NCBI RefSeq assembly: GCF_002355735.1
Contig: NZ_AP014879.1
Coordinates: forward strand, 1,364,001-1,428,000
Direction of reading: 5' to 3'
Source: Sulfuricaulis limicola
GTDB lineage: Bacteria; Pseudomonadota; Gammaproteobacteria; Acidiferrobacterales; Sulfurifustaceae
DNA length: 64,000 bases
Of this stretch, positions 19,250 through 27,903 are shown piece after piece. The notes under the pieces were generated by a model. That model was not told the origin of the DNA and did not search any database. It worked only from the letters and a program-made list of their open reading frames with translations. The position numbers were made by a program, and so were the translations under genes. How positions within the stretch are numbered: the first letter of the stretch is position 1; the number at the start of each line of letters is the position of its first letter.

Positions 19250-20032
19250 GTGACGCCGCTCGTCGACTCTCACTGCCATCTCAATTTCGAACCTCTAAAC
19301 GCCGGCCTGGAAGATGTGCTCCAGCGCGCCCGGGACAACGGGGTCGGACACATGCTGTGCGTGTCAGTCACGCTGGAAACCTTTCCCGAGATACGCGCGC
19401 TGGCGCACGGTCATGCGAACCTGTTCGCCTCGGTGGGTGTGCATCCCAACGAACGGGAAGGGCGTGAACCTTCCGTGGAGGACCTGACCAGTCTTGCGGA
19501 TGACGCGCGCGTGGTCGCCATTGGCGAGACCGGCCTCGACTATTACCGCAGCCAGGGCGATATGGGCTGGCAGCAGGAACGTTTCCGCCGGCACATCCGC
19601 GCAGCGAAAAAATCCGGCAAGCCCCTGATCATCCATACCCGCGAGGCCGCCGCGGATACGTTGCGCATCATGCGCGAGGAGAGGGCGGAGGAGATCGGCG
19701 GCGTGATGCACTGCTTCACCGAGAGCCGGGACGTCGCGCATGTGGCGCTGGATCTCGGTTTTTACATTTCCTTTTCCGGCATCGTGACCTTCCGCAATGC
19801 CGAGGCCTTGCGCGAGGTGGCGAAACAGGTTCCGCAGGACCGGTTATTGATCGAGACCGACGCGCCTTATCTGGCGCCAGTACCGTTTCGCGGAAAGACC
19901 AATGAGCCGGCGTTCGTGAAACACGTGGCGGAGTGCCTGGCCACGTTGCGCGCCACGAGTTTCGAAGACATCGCCGAACACACGACCCGCAACTTCTTCG
20001 CGCTTTTCAGGCAGGCGAAACCGCCCGCGTGA
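19250..20032 (+). CDS. tatD: TatD-family metal-dependent DNase
   Basis: A TIM-barrel hydrolase of 260 residues. The metal ligands HCH (DSHCHLNF) are near residue 9, with the Glu of GETGLDYYR near 92, IIHTREA, MHCF and the Asp of ETDAPYLAP. The GTG start is one base after the pilZ stop. E. coli homologues are 3'-5' DNases; the paralogue YcfH sits in this same genomic context, so YcfH is the nearer name. Confidence 0.93.
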   Translation: MTPLVDSHCHLNFEPLNAGLEDVLQRARDNGVGHMLCVSVTLETFPEIRALAHGHANLFASVGVHPNEREGREPSVEDLTSLADDARVVAIGETGLDYYRSQGDMGWQQERFRRHIRAAKKSGKPLIIHTREAAADTLRIMREERAEEIGGVMHCFTESRDVAHVALDLGFYISFSGIVTFRNAEALREVAKQVPQDRLLIETDAPYLAPVPFRGKTNEPAFVKHVAECLATLRATSFEDIAEHTTRNFFALFRQAKPPA

Positions 20033-20059
20033 CGAAGCCTTCAGGCGGCGTCGCGTACG

Positions 20060-20527
20060 TTATTGTTTTTTCTTCCCGCGGTGCTGACTTTTCCTGGAAG
20101 GCTGGACCAGCAGAACCGGGACCGGAGCGGTACGTGCCACCAGCCCGGCGTCGCTGCCGAGCAGCAGTCGGTTGAAACCGCGACGCCCGTGTGTACCCAT
20201 TACGATCACGTCGGCTTTCCATTTACCGGCCTCTTTCACGATCGTGTCCGCTGCGCGGCCCGTGAGATTTTCCACCATGCGCGAGTCGGCCTGTATCTCC
20301 TGTTTTTTAACCCGAGCCATGATTTGCCTGATCAGTTTTCTGCCTGACTCGCGGAATTTCCCGGCGGTCGCCGTGAACATGCTGTGTTCGCGGGAAAAGG
20401 CGATGCCATCCACTACGTGCAGCACACGCAGTTTGGCGTCGCTGGCCCTGGCCAGCCGCATGGCCTTCTCCAGGCCGTTCATGGATGTCGCGCTGCCGTC
20501 GACGGGCACCAGAATTCGCTTGTACAT
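20060..20527 (-). CDS. Universal stress protein, UspA family
   Basis: A 155-residue ATP-binding Usp domain. It begins MYKRILVPVDGS and ends with the ATP motif GTHGRRGF...GSDAG followed by VPVLLV (G-2x-G-9x-G-S pattern). GGAG precedes the ATG at 20527; the frame extends 14 codons up without family similarity. It is convergent with tatD and divergent from glgB. The upstream DNA has an FNR/ANR-type box placed like a class II activator site, pointing to induction under low oxygen, as known for several Pseudomonas Usp genes. Confidence 0.9.
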   Translation of the reverse strand: MYKRILVPVDGSATSMNGLEKAMRLARASDAKLRVLHVVDGIAFSREHSMFTATAGKFRESGRKLIRQIMARVKKQEIQADSRMVENLTGRAADTIVKEAGKWKADVIVMGTHGRRGFNRLLLGSDAGLVARTAPVPVLLVQPSRKSQHRGKKKQ

Positions 20528-20837
20528 GTTTTTTGTCTCCTCGACCGGACCGGGTTTTGTGGTTTTCAATTGTTTAAAGTATCAGCGATTCCCGCGATTG
20601 GCCATGTTGATCTTCGTCAAATCAATGTAGCCGCCGGAACACACGCGAAGAACAGGAAATGGATTTTCTGACATTGTGCGCCGACTATGTCGGCTGAAAT
20701 CATTGATCATTTCGCGTCGCGACGCGCGACGGTTTGATCGTGGGTGGTCCATCGGTTACAGTTGACCCTGTTGTTCCTGCCGTTGTCCATTCGCGCCGCG
20801 GCGGTCGGTTTGCCCCAGAGCAGCCAGGAGACACCGT
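20528..20837. other. 310-base divergent intergenic region, usp / glgB
   Basis: Beyond the FNR-type promoter, it holds a perfect 14-base palindrome CGCGTCGCGACGCG at 20713-20726 of unknown role. The glgB ribosome-binding site AGGAG is at 20826-20830. No small gene or RNA was recognised. A glgB promoter could not be picked with confidence. Confidence 0.5.
20571..20620 (-). promoter_or_regulatory. FNR/ANR-type class II promoter of the usp gene
   Basis: TTGATCTTCGTCAA at 20607-20620 fits the FNR/ANR pattern TTGAT-N4-(A/G)TCAA. On the minus strand a possible -10 GATACT lies at 20583-20578. The box centre (20613.5) is about 33 bases upstream of the -10 centre, i.e. near -42 from the expected start, which is the class II activator position. 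The transcript would start near 20571, leaving about 44 bases of leader before the usp ATG. Confidence 0.6.
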
Positions 20838-22796
20838 ATGGCGGCAACGCCAACCAAAAATACCAAACCACAGGAAACCAGGCACGCACCAAAGGGTGCG
20901 AGCCTGTTCACCGAGCACGATATTTATCTGTTCAAGGAAGGCCGGCACTTCCGCCTGTACGACAAGTTTGGCGCGCATGCGCAGACAGTGGAAGGTGTCG
21001 CCGGGGTTTATTTCGCAGTGTGGGCGCCGAACGCGAGCCGGGTGGCGGTCGTCGGGGATTTCAACGCCTGGCGTCCCGAGGCACACCCGCTGTTGCCGCG
21101 TCAGGACGATTCCGGCATCTGGGAGGGATTCGTGCCCGGTGTCAGCCGCGGCGCCCGCTACAAATATCACCTTGTCTCGCGCCACGGCAATTATCAGGTC
21201 GAGAAGACCGACCCGTTCGCGCTGCATACCGAGATCCCGCCGCGCACGGCCTCGGTCGTGTGGGAGCTGGACTACCGCTGGGATGACCAGGCGTGGATGC
21301 AGGAGCGGGGACGGGCCAATGCGCTGAATGCCCCCATGTCCGTTTACGAGGCCCATCTCGGCTCGTGGCGGCGTGTCCCGGAGGAAGGCAATCGCCCGTT
21401 GAGTTATCGCGAACATGCATCACAACTGGCGGATTACGTGCGTGACATGGGCTTCACCCATGTCGAGCTGATGCCGGTCACGGAACACCCGTTCTACGGC
21501 TCCTGGGGCTACCAGACCACGGGTTACTTCGCGCCGACGGCGCGCTATGGCACGCCGCAGGATTTCATGCACCTGGTTGACCGGCTGCACCGGAACGGCG
21601 TGGGCGTGATCCTCGACTGGGTGCCGTCGCACTTTCCCACCGATGAGCACGGGCTGGTGTATTTTGACGGCACCTGGCTGTTCGAGCACGCCGATCCCAA
21701 GCGCGGCTATCACCCGGAGTGGAGCTCGAGCATTTTCAATTACGGCCGGCACGAAGTGCGATCGATCCTGATTTCGAGCGCGCTGTTCTGGCTCGACAAA
21801 TACCATATCGACGGCCTGCGGGTCGATGCGGTCGCCTCGATGCTGTATCTCGATTATGCGCGCGAGGCGGGCGAGTGGATTCCCAACGAGCACGGCGGCA
21901 AGGAAGACATCGAGGCGGTCCAGTTTCTGCGCGATCTGAACGAGGCGGTGTACCGGGATCATCCGGACACGCAGACCATCGCCGAGGAATCCACCGCCTG
22001 GCCCATGGTGTCGCGCCCGACCTGGCTCGGCGGACTCGGCTTCGGCATGAAATGGAACATGGGCTGGATGCACGACACGCTCAATTACTTTTCGCGCGAC
22101 CCGGTGTACCGCAAGTTTCACCACGATCAGCTTACGTTCAGTATCTGGTACGCATTCCACGAGAATTTCGTGCTGCCGTTTTCGCATGACGAAGTCGTGC
22201 ACGGAAAAGGCTCGCTGCTCAGCCGGATGCCGGGCGACGACTGGCAGAAGTTTGCCAACCTGCGCCTGCTGTTCGGTTACATGTACGGCCATCCTGGAAA
22301 AAAACTCTTGTTCATGGGCTGCGAGTTCGGTCAATGGAGAGAATGGAATCACGATCAAAGCCTGGATTGGCACCTGCTGGAGCACGCACCGCACCGCGGC
22401 ATTCAGTCCTGGGTGCGTGATCTCAATCAGCTCTATCGCCGCGAACCGGCGCTGCATGCGCGCGACTTCGACCGGCAAGGATTCGAGTGGGCCGACCTGC
22501 ACGACTGGGAGCACAGCATCATCAGTTTCTGCCGCCGCGGCGAAAATCCGGACGATCTCATGCTGGTGGTGTGCAACTTTACCCCCGTACCGCAGGTCAA
22601 CTACCGGGTGGGCGTGCCGCGCGGCGGCTGCTGGACCGAAGCGCTCAACAGTGACGCCACGGTTTATGGCGGCAGCGGTCTGGGCAACTTGGGCGGGGTA
22701 GAGGCGGCGCCGGTGCCGGCACATGGCCGCGATTATTCGCTGGCGCTGACCCTGCCGCCACTGGCAACTTTGTATTTGAGGGCGCCACGTCTTTAA
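20838..22796 (+). CDS. glgB: 1,4-alpha-glucan branching enzyme
   Basis: GH13 enzyme that introduces alpha-1,6 branches in glycogen. The 652-residue protein has an N-terminal CBM48 domain ([19 protein letters not shown] near residue 56), then the barrel with [17 protein letters not shown] (nucleophile Asp), AEESTAWP (acid Glu) and [10 protein letters not shown] (transition-state Asp), and a C-terminal beta domain. It lacks the extra N1 module of the 728-residue E. coli enzyme, as in many short GlgB proteins. AGGAG lies seven bases before the ATG. No glgA, glgC or glgP is in the window. Confidence 0.94.
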   Translation: MAATPTKNTKPQETRHAPKGASLFTEHDIYLFKEGRHFRLYDKFGAHAQTVEGVAGVYFAVWAPNASRVAVVGDFNAWRPEAHPLLPRQDDSGIWEGFVPGVSRGARYKYHLVSRHGNYQVEKTDPFALHTEIPPRTASVVWELDYRWDDQAWMQERGRANALNAPMSVYEAHLGSWRRVPEEGNRPLSYREHASQLADYVRDMGFTHVELMPVTEHPFYGSWGYQTTGYFAPTARYGTPQDFMHLVDRLHRNGVGVILDWVPSHFPTDEHGLVYFDGTWLFEHADPKRGYHPEWSSSIFNYGRHEVRSILISSALFWLDKYHIDGLRVDAVASMLYLDYAREAGEWIPNEHGGKEDIEAVQFLRDLNEAVYRDHPDTQTIAEESTAWPMVSRPTWLGGLGFGMKWNMGWMHDTLNYFSRDPVYRKFHHDQLTFSIWYAFHENFVLPFSHDEVVHGKGSLLSRMPGDDWQKFANLRLLFGYMYGHPGKKLLFMGCEFGQWREWNHDQSLDWHLLEHAPHRGIQSWVRDLNQLYRREPALHARDFDRQGFEWADLHDWEHSIISFCRRGENPDDLMLVVCNFTPVPQVNYRVGVPRGGCWTEALNSDATVYGGSGLGNLGGVEAAPVPAHGRDYSLALTLPPLATLYLRAPRL

Positions 22797-22824
22797 CATG
22801 TTTTTACATGAAGGAGATTCATGA

Positions 22825-23502
22825 ATGGCCGGTAGTTCCAAGGTTGAGCCATTTGTCGTCAAGGATTGCGCGCTGGCCGCCATCGCCACTGGCAGGCGCG
22901 CGCAGAACCTGCGGGAATTGCGCGACGGCCTGCTCGCGGTTCACCCCGAGAGCATCAACTACCACTTCTGGGGCGGCCTGTTGCAGCCCCGGTTCGACGA
23001 TCCGGAATACAACAATGACTTTGCCTCCTGGGTGCGCCACGCGCTGCACGACAACAAGCTCGGCGAGCGCCTCGGCGTCATCGATCCTGCCGACTTCCAC
23101 GACATCGAGGCCTTGCGGCAGGAGCTGATCGACGTCATCGAAACGCGTCTCGATGAAATGGAATTTCATCCCTGGGCGCGTCGCGACCAGCAGTTTCATT
23201 TCGTGCGGGCACAGATCGTGGTGTTCGACACCGGCAAGCGCATCCTGCGCCCCCGGGATTTGCGCGCCGTGATTCCGACCCTGTCCATCGGCAGCATCTA
23301 TTATCACGTGATTGACGCGCGCCGCCGCGAGCCGCAGCGGGTGGACGATATCCGTGCCTGGCTCCAGCAGTTTGGTGATCAATACGCCGTCCTGTGCGAC
23401 CGTCTCGCGGGCATCGATCCCTATTTCGCCACGCTCACCGAATTGCGCCGCGCGCTGGATACGGTTATCACGGAATGTTCTCTCGAGGGAGACGCGGCAT
23501 GA
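22825..23502 (+). CDS. DUF5752 family protein
   Basis: A 225-residue soluble protein that I recognise as DUF5752-like from the blocks FVVKDCALAAIATGRRAQNL, HFWGGLLQPRFDDPEYNNDF and LRQELIDVIETRLDE. It has no known catalytic motif. The ATG overlaps nothing upstream, but the stop codon overlaps the next gene by four bases (ATGA), so it is translated with the glycosyltransferase. In other genomes this domain also accompanies TreT-like glycosyltransferases, so a role in alpha-glucan or trehalose metabolism is inferred, perhaps as a partner or regulator of that enzyme. Confidence 0.7.
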   Translation: MAGSSKVEPFVVKDCALAAIATGRRAQNLRELRDGLLAVHPESINYHFWGGLLQPRFDDPEYNNDFASWVRHALHDNKLGERLGVIDPADFHDIEALRQELIDVIETRLDEMEFHPWARRDQQFHFVRAQIVVFDTGKRILRPRDLRAVIPTLSIGSIYYHVIDARRREPQRVDDIRAWLQQFGDQYAVLCDRLAGIDPYFATLTELRRALDTVITECSLEGDAA

Positions 23503-24740
23503 CCCAGTTGCTCAAGTCCTACGCCGATGTCGTGGGTCAGGACGTCATCCGGCACCTGTCCCAGCTGGCGGCCCCGCTGAAGGGCCTGAAGGTGGTCCAC
23601 GTGAATTCGACCCGGACCGGAGGAGGGGTGGCGGAGATACTGGAAAAACTGGTGCCGCTGATGAGCGAACTGGGCCTGGACGTGCGCTGGGAGGTGATCA
23701 AGGGCGACACCGGTTTTTACCAGTGCACCAAGCAGTTTCACAACGCATTGCAGGGCAACACCAGCATTATTTCCGAGGCCCTGCTCAAGGAATACGAGGC
23801 GACCAACCAGCGCAACGCCGGGGAGCTCGGGCCGGTATTGCGCGACGCCGACCTGGTGTTCATCCACGATCCCCAGCCGGCCGCGCTGCTCAGACATTTT
23901 CCGGAGCGCCGCGGAAAATGGATCTGGCGCTGCCACATCGACGTGAGCCACCCGTTCCGGCCGGTGTGGCGCTACCTGCGCCAGTTCATCGCGCCTTACG
24001 ACGCCAGCATCTTTTCCATCGCCGATTTCGTGCAGATGCTGCCGCATCCGGTCTACCTGATTCCGCCCAGCATCGATCCGCTGAGCGATAAAAACATGGA
24101 TCTGCCGGCGGAGGAGATCCGGGAAATCTGCGCGCGCTACCACATCGATCCGGAACGGCCGATGATGCTGCAGGTTTCGCGCTTCGACCGCTTCAAGGAT
24201 CCCCTGGGCGTGATCGAGGCCTATCGCCTGGCCACCAGCTTCATCCCGTCGCTGCAGCTGGTGCTGGCCGGCGGCGGCGCCACCGACGATCCCGAGGGCG
24301 ACGTGGTGCTGGCGGAGGTGCGCGCGGCCGCCCAGGACGATCCCGACGTGCATATCCTGCTGTTGCCGCCCGACGCGCATCGCACCATCAACGCGCTGCA
24401 GCGCGCCGCCGCTTTCGTGCTGCAAAAATCCATCAAGGAAGGCTTCGGATTGACCGTGTCCGAGGCGATGTGGAAGGGCAAACCCGTGATCGGCGGCGAC
24501 ACCGGCGGCATTCGTCTCCAAGTGATCAATCACCACACGGGTTTTCTGGTGAGCTCGCCCGAGGGTGCGGCGCTGCGCATCCGTTATCTGCTGCATCACC
24601 GCGAGAAACTGGCCGAGATGGGGCAGAAGGCGCGTGAATTCGTGCGCGAGAATTTCCTGCTCACGCGCCAGTTGCGCGAGTACCTGACTGTCATGGTGGC
24701 ATTGCGTCATGGCGCGGGCGATCGCCTGGAGCTGGGATAA
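23499..24740 (+). CDS. GT4 glycosyltransferase, TreT (trehalose synthase)-like
   Basis: A 413-residue retaining glycosyltransferase of family 4. The N-terminal half contains HVNSTRTGGGVAEIL and TKQFHNALQGN, strong TreT signatures. The C-terminal Rossmann half has LQVSRFDRFKDPLG and the E-x7-E motif in KEGFGLTVSEAMW. TreT makes trehalose from ADP- or UDP-glucose and glucose; other members of this clade have different acceptors. The start overlaps the DUF5752 stop. Its position between glgB and tal suggests use of glycogen-pathway nucleotide sugar for a compatible solute. Confidence 0.8.
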   Translation: MTQLLKSYADVVGQDVIRHLSQLAAPLKGLKVVHVNSTRTGGGVAEILEKLVPLMSELGLDVRWEVIKGDTGFYQCTKQFHNALQGNTSIISEALLKEYEATNQRNAGELGPVLRDADLVFIHDPQPAALLRHFPERRGKWIWRCHIDVSHPFRPVWRYLRQFIAPYDASIFSIADFVQMLPHPVYLIPPSIDPLSDKNMDLPAEEIREICARYHIDPERPMMLQVSRFDRFKDPLGVIEAYRLATSFIPSLQLVLAGGGATDDPEGDVVLAEVRAAAQDDPDVHILLLPPDAHRTINALQRAAAFVLQKSIKEGFGLTVSEAMWKGKPVIGGDTGGIRLQVINHHTGFLVSSPEGAALRIRYLLHHREKLAEMGQKAREFVRENFLLTRQLREYLTVMVALRHGAGDRLELG

Positions 24741-24779
24741 GGCGCGGGATTCCGGCGCCACACGGACACAGGAGGAAAA

Positions 24780-25904
24780 ATGACGGCACCCAATCCTTTG
24801 CTTGTCCTCAAGTCGCTGGGCCAGAGCGTCTGGCTTGATTACATCGAGCGCGGCATGCTTGTCAGCGGCAAACTGACCCATATGATCGAACGCGATGGAC
24901 TGGCCGGCATCACCTCCAATCCGAGCATTTTTGAAAAGGCGATCACCGGCCACGAGGATTACGAGGCGGACATTGCCAGGCTCGCGCGCCATGCTCGCAG
25001 TGCCATGGAGATCTACGAGCCCATCGTACTGGCTGACATCGGCCATGCCGCCGATCTGTTTCTGCCGGTGTATGAACAAACCCGCGGGCGCGACGGTTTC
25101 GTGAGCATCGAAGTGTCACCGCATCTGGCCAGCGACACGGACAAAACGGTGAAGGAGGCGGTGCGACTGTGGGAGAAGCTGCATCGTCCCAATATCATGA
25201 TCAAGGTTCCCGGGACCGCTCAGGGCCTGCCCGCCGTGCGCCGGCTTATCGCCCAGGGCATCAACGTCAACGTAACCCTGCTGTTCGGCCTCAGCCGCTA
25301 TCGTGAGGTGTTGCAGGCCTGGCTTTCCGGCCTGGAAGATCGCGCCCAGGCTGGGTTGAGCCTGGATTCGGTAGACTCGGTGGCGAGTTTTTTCCTGAGC
25401 CGCATCGACGTGCTGGTAGACCAGCGTCTTGATGCACTGGCTGAATCCGGCGACAAACCTGCGGCTTCTCTGCGCGGGACAGCCGCCATTGCCTGCGCAC
25501 GTCTGGCTTACCGAATATATGGCGAGATGCACAGTTCGGAGCGCTGGCAGCGGCTGGCCGCGCGTGGCGCGCATACCCAACGCCTGCTGTGGGCGTCGAC
25601 CTCCGCCAAGGACCCGGCCTACAGCCCGGTGAAATATGTCGAGCCCCTGATTGGCCCGGAAACCGTCAACACCTTGCCGCCGGAGACGCTCGATGCCTAT
25701 CGCCGGCAAGGAGACCCGGCCGCGCGACTGGAACAAGACCTGCCACAGGCTGACGTGACGGTGGCCAGGCTGGCGCAGCTGGGGATCGATCTGGAGGCTG
25801 TTGCCCGGCAACTGGAGGAAGAGGGAGTCAAAAAGTTTGTCGCACCTTTCGACAAACTGCTCGCTTCACTCGAACAACGGCGCCAGCAACTCGCACCTGC
25901 TTAA
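24780..25904 (+). CDS. tal: Transaldolase
   Basis: Transfers a dihydroxyacetone unit between sugar phosphates in the non-oxidative pentose phosphate pathway. The 374-residue protein has TSNPSIFEKAI near residue 45, the Schiff-base Lys142 in IMIKVPGT, and NVNVTLLFGL. It is the long type found in actinobacteria, cyanobacteria and many proteobacteria rather than the 317-residue E. coli TalB. AGGAGG precedes the ATG. It closes the glgB-DUF5752-treT-tal run. Confidence 0.93.
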   Translation: MTAPNPLLVLKSLGQSVWLDYIERGMLVSGKLTHMIERDGLAGITSNPSIFEKAITGHEDYEADIARLARHARSAMEIYEPIVLADIGHAADLFLPVYEQTRGRDGFVSIEVSPHLASDTDKTVKEAVRLWEKLHRPNIMIKVPGTAQGLPAVRRLIAQGINVNVTLLFGLSRYREVLQAWLSGLEDRAQAGLSLDSVDSVASFFLSRIDVLVDQRLDALAESGDKPAASLRGTAAIACARLAYRIYGEMHSSERWQRLAARGAHTQRLLWASTSAKDPAYSPVKYVEPLIGPETVNTLPPETLDAYRRQGDPAARLEQDLPQADVTVARLAQLGIDLEAVARQLEEEGVKKFVAPFDKLLASLEQRRQQLAPA

Positions 25905-26103
25905 AAAGATTTATGTTTATAAACAATTGTTTTTTGACTTTGATTCATGTTTTAGATAATGAAAATTAACCGTGAAATGGATTCGAGTTGCTCCTGAAGA
26001 TGTGCTGGTGAGCGGGGTTCGACAATGTCTGAATCATTCGTATAATGTATATTATGTAAAATAATAAAAAGAACCAAATAGCAGCTCCAAACAACCGTGT
26101 GGT

Positions 26104-27474
26104 TTATTTGCCCCCTTCTCCGGCCATTCTGGCCCGCAGTGATTTAACCCGGGTTGCGAGATTTTTCCTGTTCATCTCCGGCACATCCGTAAGCGCCAGC
26201 ACCCGCTCCGGATAATTCCGGGTCGCTGCCATCAATTCGTGCAGGATATCGGCGGCAGCGGCACGCGTCAGGCCGAAGGATTCACCTACCCGGGAGACAC
26301 TGTGGCCGAGCCCGTGCTGGACGTCGATGTAAAACGGCAACGCCGAGATCAGGTCATGCCGGTCCCAGGCGCGCATCGGCGTGGGATCGAATACCGGCGA
26401 GATCTGGATCTTTTCCGGACCATCCAGGAATGCCAGGTTTTCCAGATGCAGGTCACCATTGCCAGTGAGCAGCGCCATGACAAAGCGCCGGTAGACTTCG
26501 AGGCGTGCCACAGCAGGATCAATATCAGCGATTTCCGCCAGCTTCAGCAGCATCAGGCCCACGCCTTCGACCTCGGCATCGGTCATGGTGCGCACCTGCT
26601 GCTGACCGGTGGCATAGACCGAAAAAAAACTCTCCATGGCCCGCGGCCCGCCGATGGGTGTACGGTCGAAGCGCTCCACGGCCAGCACCGAAAGCCCATC
26701 GATGCTGGCGCGCCAGTGGCGCGGAACCTCGAAACCCAGCTCTCGATGCAGGTCGAGGCACAGAGCCTCCAGTGCCGCCAGACCATGGTACTGCGGATCT
26801 TCAACCTTCATTACCACGTCGACGTAGGGAATACCGTCAATTTCACGTGTCCCGGGCTCAGCCAAGCTTCCGTCCCAGGCGTCCTGGTCCGGGATGGCCA
26901 CCAGAAGCTTGGGTATCTGGCCTCCCACCGAGGGCGTGGGGCCGATCAAGCGCATGATATCGATCGCTTCATCGTTAAAATCCTGGCTGGTGCCCTCCTT
27001 CAGAAATTTCCAGAATTCCGAACGCGAGCCGACCCGTTTTTTGGGCGCATCGGTGTCAGCGTAGTTTTCCAGCGCCGCGCGATCATCCGGGAACACGTCG
27101 ACATGGCCGATGCCATTGTGCCCGGTAAGCATCAATAATTCCCATTCCGTTTCAAATCCTTGTGCCGGAGGGTTCGAGCGTTTTGCGAGCAGGCTGGTGT
27201 ACAACCGGCGCTGGATGTTGTTGGCATTGCGGCCCGGAATCAGGGCCATCAGCCGTGGTAACAACGGCAGGATCTCGGTGGACTGGTGCACGAACGGCCG
27301 CTCACGCCATAGCCGTGATGGAAGCATCAGCGAAAGTCCGGGGATGTTCTGGCCCTGCTCCAGGAATTCCGGCGTATAGGAAAAACGCATCTCGCGGCCG
27401 GTGGCCACGAGACTGCCCATCTTGCGAGACTCAGCGGCGGTGCGGGCCCACACCACCGCGTAACGGTCGGTCAT
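26104..27474 (-). CDS. hipA: HipA-type serine/threonine kinase toxin
   Basis: A 456-residue HipA-family kinase; the best-studied member phosphorylates glutamyl-tRNA synthetase and induces persistence. Visible are PSVGGQIPK (residues 181-189) as the ATP-binding/autophosphorylation loop with Ser182, the catalytic Asp341 in GNGDLHLEN (pattern N-x-D-x-H-x2-N), and Asp363 in VFDPTPM for metal binding. All key residues are present, so it is likely active. Its start overlaps the antitoxin stop by four bases, the normal toxin-antitoxin coupling. Flanking DNA is much richer in A/T than the rest of the window, suggesting acquisition by transfer. Confidence 0.85.
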   Translation of the reverse strand: MTDRYAVVWARTAAESRKMGSLVATGREMRFSYTPEFLEQGQNIPGLSLMLPSRLWRERPFVHQSTEILPLLPRLMALIPGRNANNIQRRLYTSLLAKRSNPPAQGFETEWELLMLTGHNGIGHVDVFPDDRAALENYADTDAPKKRVGSRSEFWKFLKEGTSQDFNDEAIDIMRLIGPTPSVGGQIPKLLVAIPDQDAWDGSLAEPGTREIDGIPYVDVVMKVEDPQYHGLAALEALCLDLHRELGFEVPRHWRASIDGLSVLAVERFDRTPIGGPRAMESFFSVYATGQQQVRTMTDAEVEGVGLMLLKLAEIADIDPAVARLEVYRRFVMALLTGNGDLHLENLAFLDGPEKIQISPVFDPTPMRAWDRHDLISALPFYIDVQHGLGHSVSRVGESFGLTRAAAADILHELMAATRNYPERVLALTDVPEMNRKNLATRVKSLRARMAGEGGK

Positions 27475-27740
27475 GTGAAGAAGCGGCCCTGCTGGATGCG
27501 CTCGAGCTGGTCGTCATCCGGCACCACGGCCAGCTTCAGGCCCACGGCCCGCGCCAGACGGTCAATGAGCGTGAAGTCGGCGGTACCGCGGGTTTTCATG
27601 CGGCTCAGGGTTTCAGGCCGCAGCCCCGCGAGTTGTGCCAGCTCCTTGTCCTTGAGTTTCCGGATATCGGCGGCAGCAAGGATGGCGTTCAGGGTTGACC
27701 GTACGGGGTCAGAATTGCTTGGGGATTTTAAATTGATCAT
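27471..27740 (-). CDS. hipB: HipB-type antitoxin, HTH Xre family
   Basis: An 89-residue protein with a Cro/C1-type helix-turn-helix at about residues 27-60 (KDKELAQLAGL ... LSRMKTRG) and a C-terminal tail ending in QQGRFFT. It is predicted to bind and neutralise HipA and to repress the operon. The only sensible start is the ATG at 27740, which itself lies inside an operator-like palindrome and only a couple of bases below the predicted transcription start. The mRNA may therefore be leaderless. It is coupled to hipA. Confidence 0.85.
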   Translation of the reverse strand: MINLKSPSNSDPVRSTLNAILAAADIRKLKDKELAQLAGLRPETLSRMKTRGTADFTLIDRLARAVGLKLAVVPDDDQLERIQQGRFFT

Positions 27741-27807
27741 ATAATCAATTTAAATCATAAATTGACTTGTATGTCAATATTTATATTAAAATGACTATAT
27801 AATCAAT
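27732..27807. promoter_or_regulatory. Three operator-like palindromes of hipBA
   Basis: Three 18-base sites share the form ATTGAY-N6-RTCAAT: 27732-27749 (ATTGAT, ATCAAT), 27761-27778 (ATTGAC, GTCAAT) and 27790-27807 (AATGAC, ATCAAT, one mismatch). Their centres are 27740.5, 27769.5 and 27798.5, exactly 29 bases apart. The first covers the hipB start codon and the second the -35 box. Known HipB proteins bind several spaced operators cooperatively, so these are the likely autorepression sites. Confidence 0.75.
27749..27777 (-). promoter_or_regulatory. Promoter of hipBA
   Basis: On the minus strand TTGACA (27777-27772), a perfect -35, is followed after 17 bases by TTTAAA (27754-27749) as -10. 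Transcription would begin near 27742, next to the hipB ATG at 27740. The -35 lies inside the second operator-like palindrome. Confidence 0.55.
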
Positions 27808-27903
27808 AATATAAAACCTATAGAAAATATGTATATTTTATATTTAATTTCAACTAGTTATATATTTTAACTAACTATAAACATTAACAATTTTTTATTG
27901 AAA

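Noticed and set aside
27761-27778. ATTGAC-N6-GTCAAT as an FNR box
   Set aside because: The half-site spacing does not fit TTGAT-N4-ATCAA, and it belongs to a regular array upstream of hipB.
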